This document shows positions 16,453 to 26,293 of a DNA stretch of 64,000 nucleotides, piece after piece. Where the stretch lies: NCBI GenBank assembly GCA_043814035.1, contig JBDRKJ010000007.1, positions 124,001 to 188,000 on the forward strand, read 5' to 3'. The DNA is from Peribacter sp043814035. GTDB taxonomy: Bacteria; Patescibacteriota; Gracilibacteria; Peribacterales; Peribacteraceae. Both the position numbers and the translations under genes were made by a program. Positions within the stretch are counted from its first letter, which is position 1. Each line of letters opens with the position of its first letter. The notes below the pieces were generated by a model, which was not told the origin of the DNA, made no database searches, and saw only the letters and a program-made list of their open reading frames with translations.

Positions 16453-19400
16453 ATGGTCTCGAAACGCACAGTTATCCTTGGGGTATTTTCCTTAAGCGTC
16501 GCGGCAGCTTTTGTCGGAACGCTCTGGAACCTGCAGGGAAATACCTTCCAGGGGCAAGTCGTCTCAGGAACATCGCAGGTCATTGATGATGGCGATGCGG
16601 GATTTAGTACATCCGGTCAAGGATGGCAGCGCTTTCAGCACTCTCTGGGATACAGAGGAGACATCATGGCTCCGTCGAAGGTGACAGATTCCTCGCTCGC
16701 TGCCACATGGACATTCTCAAATATGGCGGCCGGGCAGTACAAGTTCTACGTCACCTTCAAGGCCTACAGCCTGCTCACGAATAAAGCACCCTACACCATC
16801 AAAGATGGATCATCGACACTCGGATCGACGACAGTGAACCAGAAGACCGATCCCACGGGCAACTTGTACGATGGAAAAAACTGGTCATTGCTCGGCATGT
16901 ACACAGTGAAAGGGCCGACGGTCTCGATCACACTCTCTCGCCCACAGGATCTCACGGTGAACGGCATGATTGCGGATAGCGCTCGTATCGAACGCGTTAC
17001 GGCTCCGGCAGAAACGTTTGGGTTGCTCCCTGCTGCAGGGCTAGCTGAAGGGCAAGGTGGTTGCCGTGCGGGATTCACGCTCGTTGAGGGATACAACTAT
17101 CCTTACATTACGTGTCTAGCTTTCTGCGGGGACGACATCTGCAATACCGCCGAATACTATCAGTACAGTGGATCAACTGCCTGCTGCAAGTGTGGACCCA
17201 GTCTGTGGTGCGCTTCTTCGTCTTCCCGCTCCTCTACACCGGGAGCGACATCTTCACTCTCCTCTACACCGGGTGCAGCATCTTCGCGTTACTCTACACC
17301 CGGAGCGACATCTTCGCGTCCTGCACAGAGCTCGGCAATGAGTAAGCCATCGACTGGAGGCTCTTCTGCGTTCGCTTCTAGTTTGCCGGATGCTGAGGTT
17401 CTTCCGCCTAACCAGCTGCAGTATCCCGGTCAGCAATGCCCCCCTGGAACGATCCCCGATTGTCCCACTCCTAATTATTGCGAATGTAAGCCGTTCCCCT
17501 GCCCGCCTGGAACGATCCTCGATTGCAATCCTAGTGGTTGCGACTGTAGGCCGCTCTCCTGCCCGGATGGGTTTTACGTCGACCACAATACTGGTATCTG
17601 CATGCCCGTCTCAGTGTGCGGCGATGGCTACGTCGAACCGCAAGGGCGACCGATTGAGCTCTGCGAAACCGGCACGAACGAAGGATGTGCTCCGGGTCGC
17701 ACGTGTCAGGGGTGTACCCGCTGCGGGCTCTGTGGCGACACCTTCATCGATCGCTCCGAGACCTGTGAGGCCGACTACTCCTGCGCGAGTGGAAGTGCTT
17801 GTCAGGATTGTCAGTGCACGACATCGACCACGCCCCTCACGGCGAACATGACTTCTGCACTCGATAGTGCTAGCCCCGGTTTCTCGACGTACACCTCTCC
17901 GTACAATACGACGGTCCTCTCGTGGACCCTCGCCATTCAACCACAGAGCATGTACGACGTGTACGTCAAACTGAAGCGGGCTTACAGCGATCCCTGTCCC
18001 ATCCGTAGCTACTGGCGCGTCTACGACGGGAGCCGACAGGTGCACACGCTCACCATCAATTATGGGAATTACGTCTGCACGACATGGCCGGGAACCAACG
18101 TGCAGGGGACACAGGAGGCGTGGGTGAACATCGGTAGTGTCGTGGCATCTTCCTCTTCCCTGCGCATCGAACATGCACCGCCTCCGCCACCGGAGGGGCA
18201 GCAGCCGGCAATTACTACTTTCCAGCCAACTGCCGTGCGCGTCGTGAAACAATTCAACATCGTCGATCCCGCTCCTCTTGGCGTCACGCTCATCGACAAC
18301 GGTGATCTGGGATTCCGTACCTTGGTAGGCACGTGGGAAGAACGTCAGTTCCCCATGCCCGATGCCTGGTCCATCGGTCCCGTGACGAATCCCCTCTTCG
18401 ACGACGACATCGCCCTGCAATACATTAACAGGGGTGATCCTTCGCCAACTTCGAGCTGGAGCTTTACGGTCGCCCCTGGTAGCTACCGCGTACTGGTGAC
18501 GTTCGCCAAGCTCTCTCCAGTCAACTTCGTCAATAAGAACGCCATATACTCCGTGCGCAACGGCAACCAGGCCGGACCAGAGCTTGGCCGCGTGACAGTC
18601 GATCACTCCTATCCTCCCAATGGCCCGATGTACCGCTTCGTATCGTGGAAAGATCTGGGCACCTACACCGTCACCGGTAACCGCCTCTCGGTCGTGCTCA
18701 CGAATCCCTACGGTCTCAGTTCCGATGCCGTGCGCATCGAGAAGATCGGCGGCGCCAGTTCCTCGGCACAATCGTCCTATTGGAGCTCCGCTTCGTCACA
18801 GGGTCTCACTTGTTCTTCGCTGCCCTGGTTGCAGTGTGCATCCGGATTCCAGTGTCTTGCACAGTGCATCAATGGTGACTGTGCTGGTGTTGATACCCTC
18901 GGCTGCCCGCCCGGGACGGTGTCTCAGCGTAATGGAACGTGCGGTAATGACCTTTGTCACAATGAGTGTGAGCGGTGCGTCCCTGTTGCCTCGTCTTCGC
19001 GCTCATCCGCCAGCTCTCAACAGTGGTTTGGGTGTTCGGGCAGTTTCAAATGCAATGTCGCATGGGCAAACAACCAGTGTGCTCGCCTCTCCATCGACTG
19101 CTCTCCCGGTACGCAACTTGTCTGTGACGCCCCCTGTGGTTCTGCCTCCTGTGGTGGAGAGTGCTGCAGGTGTGCGAGTGTTGCATCGTCGCGTTCCTCT
19201 GCCTCATCGGTCGTCGCCTGTGCGAACGAGGGCGAAGTGGTTTCCGAGGGGAACATGCGACCCTGCTGCGATAGCCTGAAATCGATTCCGTTCATACAGC
19301 CCGATGCGAGCAATCAATGTTTCAACATATCGCTCAACAGCATTTGCACGCGATGTGGCAACGGCCAGTGCGGAACAGGAGAGAACTTCTGTAATTGCAC

Positions 19401-21711
19401 CAACGACTGCCCGCGACCAGCTTCTTCACGTTCGTCTGCTGTCTCTTCGGCATCCTCAACTGCATGGAGGGTCTGCGATGCGAACCTTCTGTGCGAAGTA
19501 CAGTGGTACCAAAACCAGTGCAACGTATTACCAATCGACTGTATGCCCGGGGCCAATCTGGTGTGTGACGGTGGTGCATGCGGAAACAATCAATGTGCCG
19601 GTCGCTGCTGCAGATGCGTGGGTGGTACGTCTTCACGTTCCTCTACCTCATCGGCCGCCGCTGCCTGCGGCAACTATCGGCTCGATCCCGGCGAACAGTG
19701 TGACGGACCGAACCTTCCCTGCCAGCCCGGTCAGGTGTGTACGGCCGACTGTACGTGCGTCCCGCAACCTCCCAACCGCATTCAGTGGGAGACGGTTGGT
19801 GATTCCTACCTTGTAAGCACACTCAGTGATTACGCGATCTTCGGACACGGCTCGTACCTCTACATTGTTGGAGGCATGGGCTTCTGGGGTCCAACACGCG
19901 ATGAACTGCGTTCATCTGATGGCCTCAGTTGGAGCAGGGTGGCCTCGCTACCCCAATCTCTCTCGAATACTGCCTATCTGCAATCCGATGCCGCTGCCCT
20001 CCTCGTTGGAGGACTGCTGAACGCCGATAGCACGGTGCATTGGGCCTTCGAGACCCCGAACCTCCTCACGGTAGGTTTCCAATCAAACCCGGATTATGGG
20101 CTCTCAAGTCCGCGCTACGACGGTGCGCTCCTGCGGGTGGGAGATCGCACGTACTTCTTAGGCGGTTATTCCAAATCCAGTCCGCTCGGTGGCTTCTTGT
20201 TGAGCTCTCTCTTAGGCTCGCTCGTGAGCCAGACGGCGATCTCGACTCCCTCAAAAGAAATCTACCTGCACGTCGGAACCCGCTGGTCACGCGTGCAGCC
20301 CGATCTGCCGTTCGCCGTGTCACAGGATGATGCCTTCACCATTGGTAATCGGCTCTTCATTCTCGATCGCTCCACTCCACGCAAGGTCTACATGTCGACG
20401 ACCGGTACGTCGTGGGCTCAGGTAGCAACCCTCCCGACAGAAACAGCATCGACGAAATTCCTGAAGCCTATTCAGCACAAGGGTGCCATCTGGTTCATCG
20501 CCAAATCTGGACCCCTTGCAGGCTCGGCTGTCACCACGACCAATGGACAACAGTGGATCGTAGCGGATGGAGTCTTCCCGTCGGACCTTAAAGAGTTCGA
20601 ACCGGAGGCCGCTGTCTCGTTCAAAGATGAAATCTGGCTCTTGGGCTCTGTGCGTGACTATTACGTTGGCGGTAATTCCCGCAATGGCAAGGTGTTGCGC
20701 ACAGGCGCTTCTGGAGGTCCGTTCTGTGGAGATGGCTTCGTGCTTTCGCCCGAACAGTGTGACGACGGCAATGCAACCCCCAGCGATGGGTGTTCCAACT
20801 GCCAGATCGATAGTGGATGGATCTGCACAGGTTCACCGAGTCGTTGCACGATGATCATCGGCTCTTCCAGTTCGGCCCAGTCCTGTGCTCAGAACGGAGA
20901 AAGGGTCTACGTCGCATCACAGTTCGGCCCCACCACCTGCTGTAGCAAGAATGCTGGAATAAAACCCAACAGTTATCTTGCCGGGGAAATATGCGTTTCG
21001 ACGACTGACGGCGCGAAGGGAACCTGTATCGACAACTGGTGGCAGACCTGCGGTGATGGGATATGTGGAGCAGATGAGGATCAGTGCAACTGTTCTGCAG
21101 ATTGTCCTGCAGCCACATGCGGCAACGGCCTTTGTGAAGAAGGAGAGGCAAATTCCTGCCCGGCATGCGTGTACCAAAACCCGCCTTGTAACGCTCCCTG
21201 CCAGTCCGGCACCTGCCCCAATGATTGTCCCTCTGTCTGCGGTGACGGAAAGTGTGAGGAAAACGAGAACGCACAGAACTGTTTCCAGGATTGTTGCCCT
21301 GCCATGCTCGACTGTCCTGCTCCACCGCCGGGATGCGTATATGTGGATCCACGTGAGGATGGCAAAGGCTGCCCCATAAGTTGTGGCACGCTGAAGTGCG
21401 AAGATACCTGCGGCAACGGTCGCATCGACCTCGGCGAGGAATGTGATTCCTCGGCAGAATCTTTCGCGAACCAATGCGGACAGAGAGAAAAATGCGGCAA
21501 GGATTGTCGATGTAGCGGCGTCATTTGTCCTGTTTACTCGGCTCCATACTGCCCCAATGGCGTCTTGGTGCCGCAACTGGGACCCGACGAGAACGGCTGC
21601 AGTCTGCCTCCGGTTTGCTGCAATGGAGCAAAGAACTTGAAAGCACAGTGCTCTCTCACGCTCAAATGCGGAGGAGGTTCCTGTGTGATCTCTTCATGCA
21701 CGTGCAAATAA
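16453..21711 (+). CDS. Giant Cys-rich secreted surface protein, 1752 aa
   Basis: An N-terminal signal/anchor helix (about 7-23) is followed by a golvesin-C-like beta domain (about 42-185) and Cys-rich stretches separated by SSSRSS-type linkers. Two more golvesin-like beta domains lie near 465-585 and 615-775. Several short Cys-rich modules follow, then a kelch/propeller-like domain (about 1120-1410, repeated VGG and SxDGxxW motifs). After that comes a DUF4215-type module with CGDGFVLSPEQCDDGN (about 1420) and further CGxGxC modules. The last 65 residues are a Cys module containing VPQLGPDENGC and PPVCC. The Cys count implies extensive disulfides, so export to an oxidising envelope; a DsbA-like protein is encoded at 59 kb. 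It is likely a host- or surface-binding protein (inference). Confidence 0.8.
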   Translation: MVSKRTVILGVFSLSVAAAFVGTLWNLQGNTFQGQVVSGTSQVIDDGDAGFSTSGQGWQRFQHSLGYRGDIMAPSKVTDSSLAATWTFSNMAAGQYKFYVTFKAYSLLTNKAPYTIKDGSSTLGSTTVNQKTDPTGNLYDGKNWSLLGMYTVKGPTVSITLSRPQDLTVNGMIADSARIERVTAPAETFGLLPAAGLAEGQGGCRAGFTLVEGYNYPYITCLAFCGDDICNTAEYYQYSGSTACCKCGPSLWCASSSSRSSTPGATSSLSSTPGAASSRYSTPGATSSRPAQSSAMSKPSTGGSSAFASSLPDAEVLPPNQLQYPGQQCPPGTIPDCPTPNYCECKPFPCPPGTILDCNPSGCDCRPLSCPDGFYVDHNTGICMPVSVCGDGYVEPQGRPIELCETGTNEGCAPGRTCQGCTRCGLCGDTFIDRSETCEADYSCASGSACQDCQCTTSTTPLTANMTSALDSASPGFSTYTSPYNTTVLSWTLAIQPQSMYDVYVKLKRAYSDPCPIRSYWRVYDGSRQVHTLTINYGNYVCTTWPGTNVQGTQEAWVNIGSVVASSSSLRIEHAPPPPPEGQQPAITTFQPTAVRVVKQFNIVDPAPLGVTLIDNGDLGFRTLVGTWEERQFPMPDAWSIGPVTNPLFDDDIALQYINRGDPSPTSSWSFTVAPGSYRVLVTFAKLSPVNFVNKNAIYSVRNGNQAGPELGRVTVDHSYPPNGPMYRFVSWKDLGTYTVTGNRLSVVLTNPYGLSSDAVRIEKIGGASSSAQSSYWSSASSQGLTCSSLPWLQCASGFQCLAQCINGDCAGVDTLGCPPGTVSQRNGTCGNDLCHNECERCVPVASSSRSSASSQQWFGCSGSFKCNVAWANNQCARLSIDCSPGTQLVCDAPCGSASCGGECCRCASVASSRSSASSVVACANEGEVVSEGNMRPCCDSLKSIPFIQPDASNQCFNISLNSICTRCGNGQCGTGENFCNCTNDCPRPASSRSSAVSSASSTAWRVCDANLLCEVQWYQNQCNVLPIDCMPGANLVCDGGACGNNQCAGRCCRCVGGTSSRSSTSSAAAACGNYRLDPGEQCDGPNLPCQPGQVCTADCTCVPQPPNRIQWETVGDSYLVSTLSDYAIFGHGSYLYIVGGMGFWGPTRDELRSSDGLSWSRVASLPQSLSNTAYLQSDAAALLVGGLLNADSTVHWAFETPNLLTVGFQSNPDYGLSSPRYDGALLRVGDRTYFLGGYSKSSPLGGFLLSSLLGSLVSQTAISTPSKEIYLHVGTRWSRVQPDLPFAVSQDDAFTIGNRLFILDRSTPRKVYMSTTGTSWAQVATLPTETASTKFLKPIQHKGAIWFIAKSGPLAGSAVTTTNGQQWIVADGVFPSDLKEFEPEAAVSFKDEIWLLGSVRDYYVGGNSRNGKVLRTGASGGPFCGDGFVLSPEQCDDGNATPSDGCSNCQIDSGWICTGSPSRCTMIIGSSSSAQSCAQNGERVYVASQFGPTTCCSKNAGIKPNSYLAGEICVSTTDGAKGTCIDNWWQTCGDGICGADEDQCNCSADCPAATCGNGLCEEGEANSCPACVYQNPPCNAPCQSGTCPNDCPSVCGDGKCEENENAQNCFQDCCPAMLDCPAPPPGCVYVDPREDGKGCPISCGTLKCEDTCGNGRIDLGEECDSSAESFANQCGQREKCGKDCRCSGVICPVYSAPYCPNGVLVPQLGPDENGCSLPPVCCNGAKNLKAQCSLTLKCGGGSCVISSCTCK

Positions 21712-21735
21712 TTCTTCTTTTTCCATAGTTCTCTG

Positions 21736-24700
21736 ATGCCCTCCCTCCACTTACGTTGGCCTTCCCTACTTCTCCCTCTCGGTCTCTTTGCGATCATCGC
21801 GGCTATCATTGTTACCGTCAGGTCACCCGCCTTGTGGACAGCGCAGACCGTGACGGCCTATTGCGGCAACAGTGTCGTGGATGCGGGCGAAACGTGCATG
21901 GAGCCGGGTCTCGGAACCTGCTCTGAATCTCAGGAATGCATTCAGTGCAGATGCACAACGCCAAACAAGAGTTTCCGATGCGGCAACGTCTATGGTCGCA
22001 CGGGTGGTTGTACACCTACGCGCGCAGGAATGACATGCATGATTGAATGTCGTAATAACCGCCTCATCGCGGGTAAATGCGATGCCAATAAGAACTGCTA
22101 CGGCTACTGCGGTGACGGCAAAGTGGACCTCGGGGAACTGTGTGACACGGGCGATATACTCAACAGCGAAGCGTGCACAGAATTCTGTACTATCCGTTCA
22201 GGATGGACGTGCACAGGTTCGCCCTCACGATGCACGCTGACCCCGGCGGCCGCGTCATCGTCTGCCGCAGCAGCTTCTAGCGCATTGGCTAACCGCAAAG
22301 ACATCGTACTCGATAACAACGACCTCGGTTTCATGTCGTACTCCGGTACCTGGTCGGTCAGCTCGGTCGGTTACAAGGGAGCACAACACGTTCATGCCAC
22401 CGGTCCAAGTGATTGGAATCGTCCTTTGGAATGGGGCGGCTGGTCTATCAATAGAGTGCCAGTAGGCAGTTACGGCATGTATGCTACGTGGGAACCAAGC
22501 TCCCAGTACTCCAAGAAAGTCACCCTCGAGATCGACCGCTCGAGAGGGCTCGTCTCAGTTCCGTCAGAAAACAACCGATGGACACGGGCAACCATCAATC
22601 AGCAAAACAGCCCAACTGCCAGCTGGACATGCAATGGCAGAAAGTGGAGGTACTTCGGAAACCTGACCATCACCAAAGATTACAACTACGTCGGTGTCTT
22701 CATGTACACGGAGAATGGCGCACCCAGGAACTCACGGTTCGCCATGGATGGATTCATCCTCTCGCCGTCCGATCGCAAGCCCGTATGCGCTGTCCCACAA
22801 TCCTCTTCCAGTTCTCAAGTCTCCTCTTCGAGCTCCCAAAGCTCGTCTTCAAGTTCCCAAAGCTCCTCTTCCAGTGTCAGCAGCGATCCCTGTGAAGGAG
22901 GAAGGTGTGCGTTGGAATGCCCATGCGGTTCGATCGATTGCGGCTGTATCTGCTTGCCATGCAGCAGTAGTTCCTCTTCCAGTTCCCAAAGCTCCTTGTT
23001 CTGTGCCACTACCGGTAAACTGGTGTACGTCTCCCCATCAATGGGTCCCACGACCTGCTGCAGTCAGTTTGATAGCATTAAGCGACTCAGCTGGTTTGCG
23101 GGAAACCGATGTTACTCGCCCATCAATTCGGTCATCGGTACATGCGTAAGAGGCTGGGATGAGATCTGTGGCAACGGTTCCTGTGACACTAACGATGAGG
23201 ATCAGTGCACCTGCCCCGAGGATTGCCATGGTAGTGCTCCCTCATGTGGCGATGGACAGGTGGTCTCGCCTGAACAATGTGACGATGGCAACCAGTGGAC
23301 CGATGACGGTTGTTCGCACCCCGACTGTCAGGTTGAATCTGGCTGGATCTGCTCGGGGTCTCCGAGCCAGTGCACGAGAATCGCGAGTTCCTCCAGCTCT
23401 GCCCGCCCCGTCTGTGGTAACGGCATTCGCGAAGGATCGGAGGAATGTGACAACGGCTCTGCCAACGGGCTGAATTTCAGTTGCGGAAGAGACTGTATGA
23501 TGTGCATCGCCCCGCCCCCCTGCCCGACAGGCACACACGGCTCAGGAGGCGGCATCGATGCCCGCGGGTGCGCAACCGGAGGCCAGTGCATTCCCAATGA
23601 GGCCGTTTGCGGAAATGGAATCCGCGAAGGATCAGAACAGTGCGAAGTAGGCATAACTTGCCCGCCCATCAACTGTTTCACTACTCCTTGCCCTCAGCAA
23701 CAGTGTGACTTCGCAACCTGTTCCTGCAGCTTCACCTGCCCCGATCCCACGCCCCCCATTTGCGCGGGCGGTGTGCTCTTCCCACAGCTCGGCACAGATG
23801 AGAATGGGTGTAAACGTCCGCCGGTCTGTTGCGAGGGAGCCGCAAGCGGAGGCGAGTGCACCACAAACATGAACTGTACGAACGGCAAGTGCGTGGTGGA
23901 GTCATGTACGTGTGGCTATCTGTGCCCCGATCCCACGCCCCCCATTTGCGCGGGCGGTGTGCTCTTCCCACAACTTGGTCTGGATGAGAACGGGTGTAAA
24001 CGTCCGCCGGTCTGTTGCGAGGGAGCCGCAAGCGGAGGCGAGTGCACAATGAATATGAATTGCGCGGGCGGACGATGCATAGTGGAATCCTGTACGTGTG
24101 GACACGGCGTCGCTTCGGCCTCCTCTCAACCGTTGCAAGTATCCAGCATGTCGTCAGTAAGTGGTCAGCTGTATCCTGACATCATCTATACTGGTAATGT
24201 CATTCCCCAACCGAAACTCAAGCTCAGCATTGAGGGCCCCACGTACGGCCCCGTCGACACGCCCTTCACGCTCACTGCGATAGTCGAGAATACTGGCGAC
24301 CTGTTCGACAAATCGACGGAGATGACACTCTCGTGGATTATGAGTAAGCCTGAAATTCTCTCATTCCCGCCGACCTGCACAAGAAGCTACCCGTCCGGTG
24401 GCATTTCGGGGTACCCGGTCTATTTCACCTGTCCGGTGCCTGCCATTACGCCGTCGACACCGGGGAAGAAGGTCTCCTTTCCCTTCACCTTCCAGCTCGA
24501 CCGCAGCAGATTTACCTCTGCCATTGCCAAGGCTTGCGTGGACCCGACCTCGATGATCTTCGAGCTGAAGCCCATCATCATCCGACAGAGAACGCCCGGT
24601 GGAAACATCATCAATCACCAGATGGGCGGTCAAAAAGTACCGTTGCTCTACACTCATCGATGCGATTCAAGCTCGAGCAGCAGAGTGCTGGCTGTGTGCG

Positions 24701-25152
24701 GCAACGGCATTATGGAACAGCCGGAATGGTGCGACGATGGAAATACCGCCACAGGGGACGGATGCTACAGGTGCCTCACGCAGGGAGGGTTCTCGTGCAC
24801 CAAGGTGTATGGCCAACGGTCCATCTGCACGCGCACGCAATGCGGCAACGGCGTGGTCGACTCGGGAGAGGTGTGTGATGATGGCAACGTGGTCGGAAAC
24901 GATGGTTGCGGCGGGGACTGCAAAGTGGAGTATGGATTCTCTTGCGTCATCTACAAAGACCAGCCCTCTCGCTGTAGCAGGGGAACGTGCGGCAATGGCC
25001 GATGGGATCTGTACGAAGACTGCGACGACGGTAACAAGAGCAGTAGTGACGGCTGCAGTGCGGCCTGCAAGTATGAAGCGGGTTGGATCTGCACTGGCTA
25101 CCCATCAAGATGCTCGCGCAACGGTATATCCCCACCCAAGACCACGCATTGA
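21736..25152 (+). CDS. Second Cys-rich secreted surface protein, 1138 aa
   Basis: It starts 24 bases after the previous gene and shares its domain vocabulary, so the two form an operon of paralogues. A signal peptide lies in the first 40 residues (LLLPLGLFAIIAAIIVTV). Next come Cys-rich modules, one golvesin-like domain (about 193-350), Ser-rich linkers and DUF4215 modules with CGDGQVVSPEQCDDGNQ (about 500). Two tandem 62-aa modules containing FPQLGxDENGC and VCCEGAASGGEC (about 668-790) precede a DUF11-like beta domain (about 820-960). Three more DUF4215 repeats (each ...CDDGN...GDGC...) close the protein. There is no C-terminal membrane helix. Confidence 0.8.
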   Translation: MPSLHLRWPSLLLPLGLFAIIAAIIVTVRSPALWTAQTVTAYCGNSVVDAGETCMEPGLGTCSESQECIQCRCTTPNKSFRCGNVYGRTGGCTPTRAGMTCMIECRNNRLIAGKCDANKNCYGYCGDGKVDLGELCDTGDILNSEACTEFCTIRSGWTCTGSPSRCTLTPAAASSSAAAASSALANRKDIVLDNNDLGFMSYSGTWSVSSVGYKGAQHVHATGPSDWNRPLEWGGWSINRVPVGSYGMYATWEPSSQYSKKVTLEIDRSRGLVSVPSENNRWTRATINQQNSPTASWTCNGRKWRYFGNLTITKDYNYVGVFMYTENGAPRNSRFAMDGFILSPSDRKPVCAVPQSSSSSQVSSSSSQSSSSSSQSSSSSVSSDPCEGGRCALECPCGSIDCGCICLPCSSSSSSSSQSSLFCATTGKLVYVSPSMGPTTCCSQFDSIKRLSWFAGNRCYSPINSVIGTCVRGWDEICGNGSCDTNDEDQCTCPEDCHGSAPSCGDGQVVSPEQCDDGNQWTDDGCSHPDCQVESGWICSGSPSQCTRIASSSSSARPVCGNGIREGSEECDNGSANGLNFSCGRDCMMCIAPPPCPTGTHGSGGGIDARGCATGGQCIPNEAVCGNGIREGSEQCEVGITCPPINCFTTPCPQQQCDFATCSCSFTCPDPTPPICAGGVLFPQLGTDENGCKRPPVCCEGAASGGECTTNMNCTNGKCVVESCTCGYLCPDPTPPICAGGVLFPQLGLDENGCKRPPVCCEGAASGGECTMNMNCAGGRCIVESCTCGHGVASASSQPLQVSSMSSVSGQLYPDIIYTGNVIPQPKLKLSIEGPTYGPVDTPFTLTAIVENTGDLFDKSTEMTLSWIMSKPEILSFPPTCTRSYPSGGISGYPVYFTCPVPAITPSTPGKKVSFPFTFQLDRSRFTSAIAKACVDPTSMIFELKPIIIRQRTPGGNIINHQMGGQKVPLLYTHRCDSSSSSRVLAVCGNGIMEQPEWCDDGNTATGDGCYRCLTQGGFSCTKVYGQRSICTRTQCGNGVVDSGEVCDDGNVVGNDGCGGDCKVEYGFSCVIYKDQPSRCSRGTCGNGRWDLYEDCDDGNKSSSDGCSAACKYEAGWICTGYPSRCSRNGISPPKTTH
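23737..24108 (+). repeat. Tandem 186-bp duplication inside the surface gene
   Basis: The copies at 23737-23922 and 23923-24108 are nearly identical and exactly in phase (62 codons each). They encode the Cys module with PQLGxDENGC. The high nucleotide identity indicates a recent duplication. A diverged single copy closes the upstream 1752-aa protein. Confidence 0.85.
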
Positions 25153-26118
25153 TCACTCGTGGAGGACGTAGGTCGCCCCCTTGCGGGCGGCCAGTTTCTC
25201 CTGCTCCAATTGCCTGAGTATTTCTGAAAGCCACCCCCTGTGTGCTGGGGACCAGTCGGAGCAGGTCTTCCGTCCAATGGAGGATACGAACAGGCCATCC
25301 GTCGCGTCGCGGAGTACTTCGATGATTTTGCCACGTGTAATGCGATTCGCAACGAAGCGACCGGCGATGACACGACCCGGTTCAGCATTCGGAGCTCGAA
25401 GCTCGGTCTTGGGAAAATTTCTGGGCGTGGCTTTCATAAGACTTTTTTTAGAAAGCGGACATGTATCCCATTGGGGACTTCTTTTCGTCTGGACTAAAGA
25501 ACCAAAGTCCATGAGTGCAGCATGCCAATTACGGGCATCGTGATCCTGGTAACCATCCATCGCCACCTGCAAGACCTCTTCTGCAACCTTTAGAAGATAT
25601 TTGTCATCTCTCTTCCACGTTCCGTCTGAGGATTCCGGGCCGACGAATGCGCGATGCAAGATACGACGGATGTTTGTATCGATGCACGGAGTCGGCAGGT
25701 TGAAAGCAAAATTCCGGATGGCGGCGGCCGTGTAGTGACCCAACCCCTTAATGCTCTGTAGTTCTTCCATACTTAAAGGAAAGACACTCCCGTGTTGTTC
25801 CACAATCGTACGGGCGGCATCACGCAGACGGAGTACACGGCTGTTGTAACCCATCCCGCGCCAGGCGAGGATCACCTCGCGATTGGAGACTGCCGCAAGG
25901 TCGTGAAGGCGAGGAAACTGTTTCAAAAATCGCTCGTAAATGATGACGACGCGCTCCACCTGCGTCTGCTGGAGCATGACCTCAGAAACAAGGATGTGAT
26001 AGGCACGCTCGGTGTCATCGTCAATGGTCAAATCACGCCATGGGAGCGACCGTTTCTGCCGTGCGTACCACTGCCAGATCGCCTCAACAAAGGCCAATAT
26101 CCGCTTATTTTGCTTCAT
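25153..26118 (-). CDS. mutY: A/G-specific adenine glycosylase-like HhH-GPD protein without Fe-S cysteines
   Basis: This 321-aa protein should excise adenine mispaired with 8-oxoguanine. It has SEVMLQQTQV with the MutY-specific Glu46, the helix-hairpin-helix GLGHYTAAA (about 126-134), and the catalytic Asp147 in CIDTNIRR. The four cluster cysteines of MutY (spacing 7-3-6) align with Gln210, Trp217, Cys220 and Ser226, so the 4Fe-4S site is lost. The C-terminal region after about 240 is short, so the 8-oxoG recognition domain may be reduced. The start is taken at the ATG at 26118, since the longer frame to 26247 runs over the tuf promoter. A generic HhH-GPD glycosylase is the alternative. Confidence 0.82.
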   Translation of the reverse strand: MKQNKRILAFVEAIWQWYARQKRSLPWRDLTIDDDTERAYHILVSEVMLQQTQVERVVIIYERFLKQFPRLHDLAAVSNREVILAWRGMGYNSRVLRLRDAARTIVEQHGSVFPLSMEELQSIKGLGHYTAAAIRNFAFNLPTPCIDTNIRRILHRAFVGPESSDGTWKRDDKYLLKVAEEVLQVAMDGYQDHDARNWHAALMDFGSLVQTKRSPQWDTCPLSKKSLMKATPRNFPKTELRAPNAEPGRVIAGRFVANRITRGKIIEVLRDATDGLFVSSIGRKTCSDWSPAHRGWLSEILRQLEQEKLAARKGATYVLHE

Positions 26119-26208
26119 TGTGTGCAGTGTAATCGACGGAGCAACGTGAGGACCATGCCCGGCCGCGAACGAAATCTCTTTCCCTCCCCGATTTTGGCCG
26201 TAAATCCG

Positions 26209-26237
26209 TTGACTGCCCCTATCAATCTCCCTAGACT
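26209..26237 (+). promoter_or_regulatory. Promoter for tuf
   Basis: TTGACT (26209-26214), a 17-base spacer and TAGACT (26232-26237) lie about 56 bases upstream of tuf. Unlike many genes here, tuf keeps a conventional leader. Confidence 0.7.
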
Positions 26238-26293
26238 TTCCGGGCAAAAAGAAGCTAAAGTGCTTCTGATATTCTCCTTTTCCCTCCTTTGAT

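Noticed and set aside
16351..16494. 47-codon ORF overlapping the start of the 1752-aa gene
   Set aside because: It is out of frame with the large gene, has no promoter of its own that I can see, and ends inside the signal peptide coding region.
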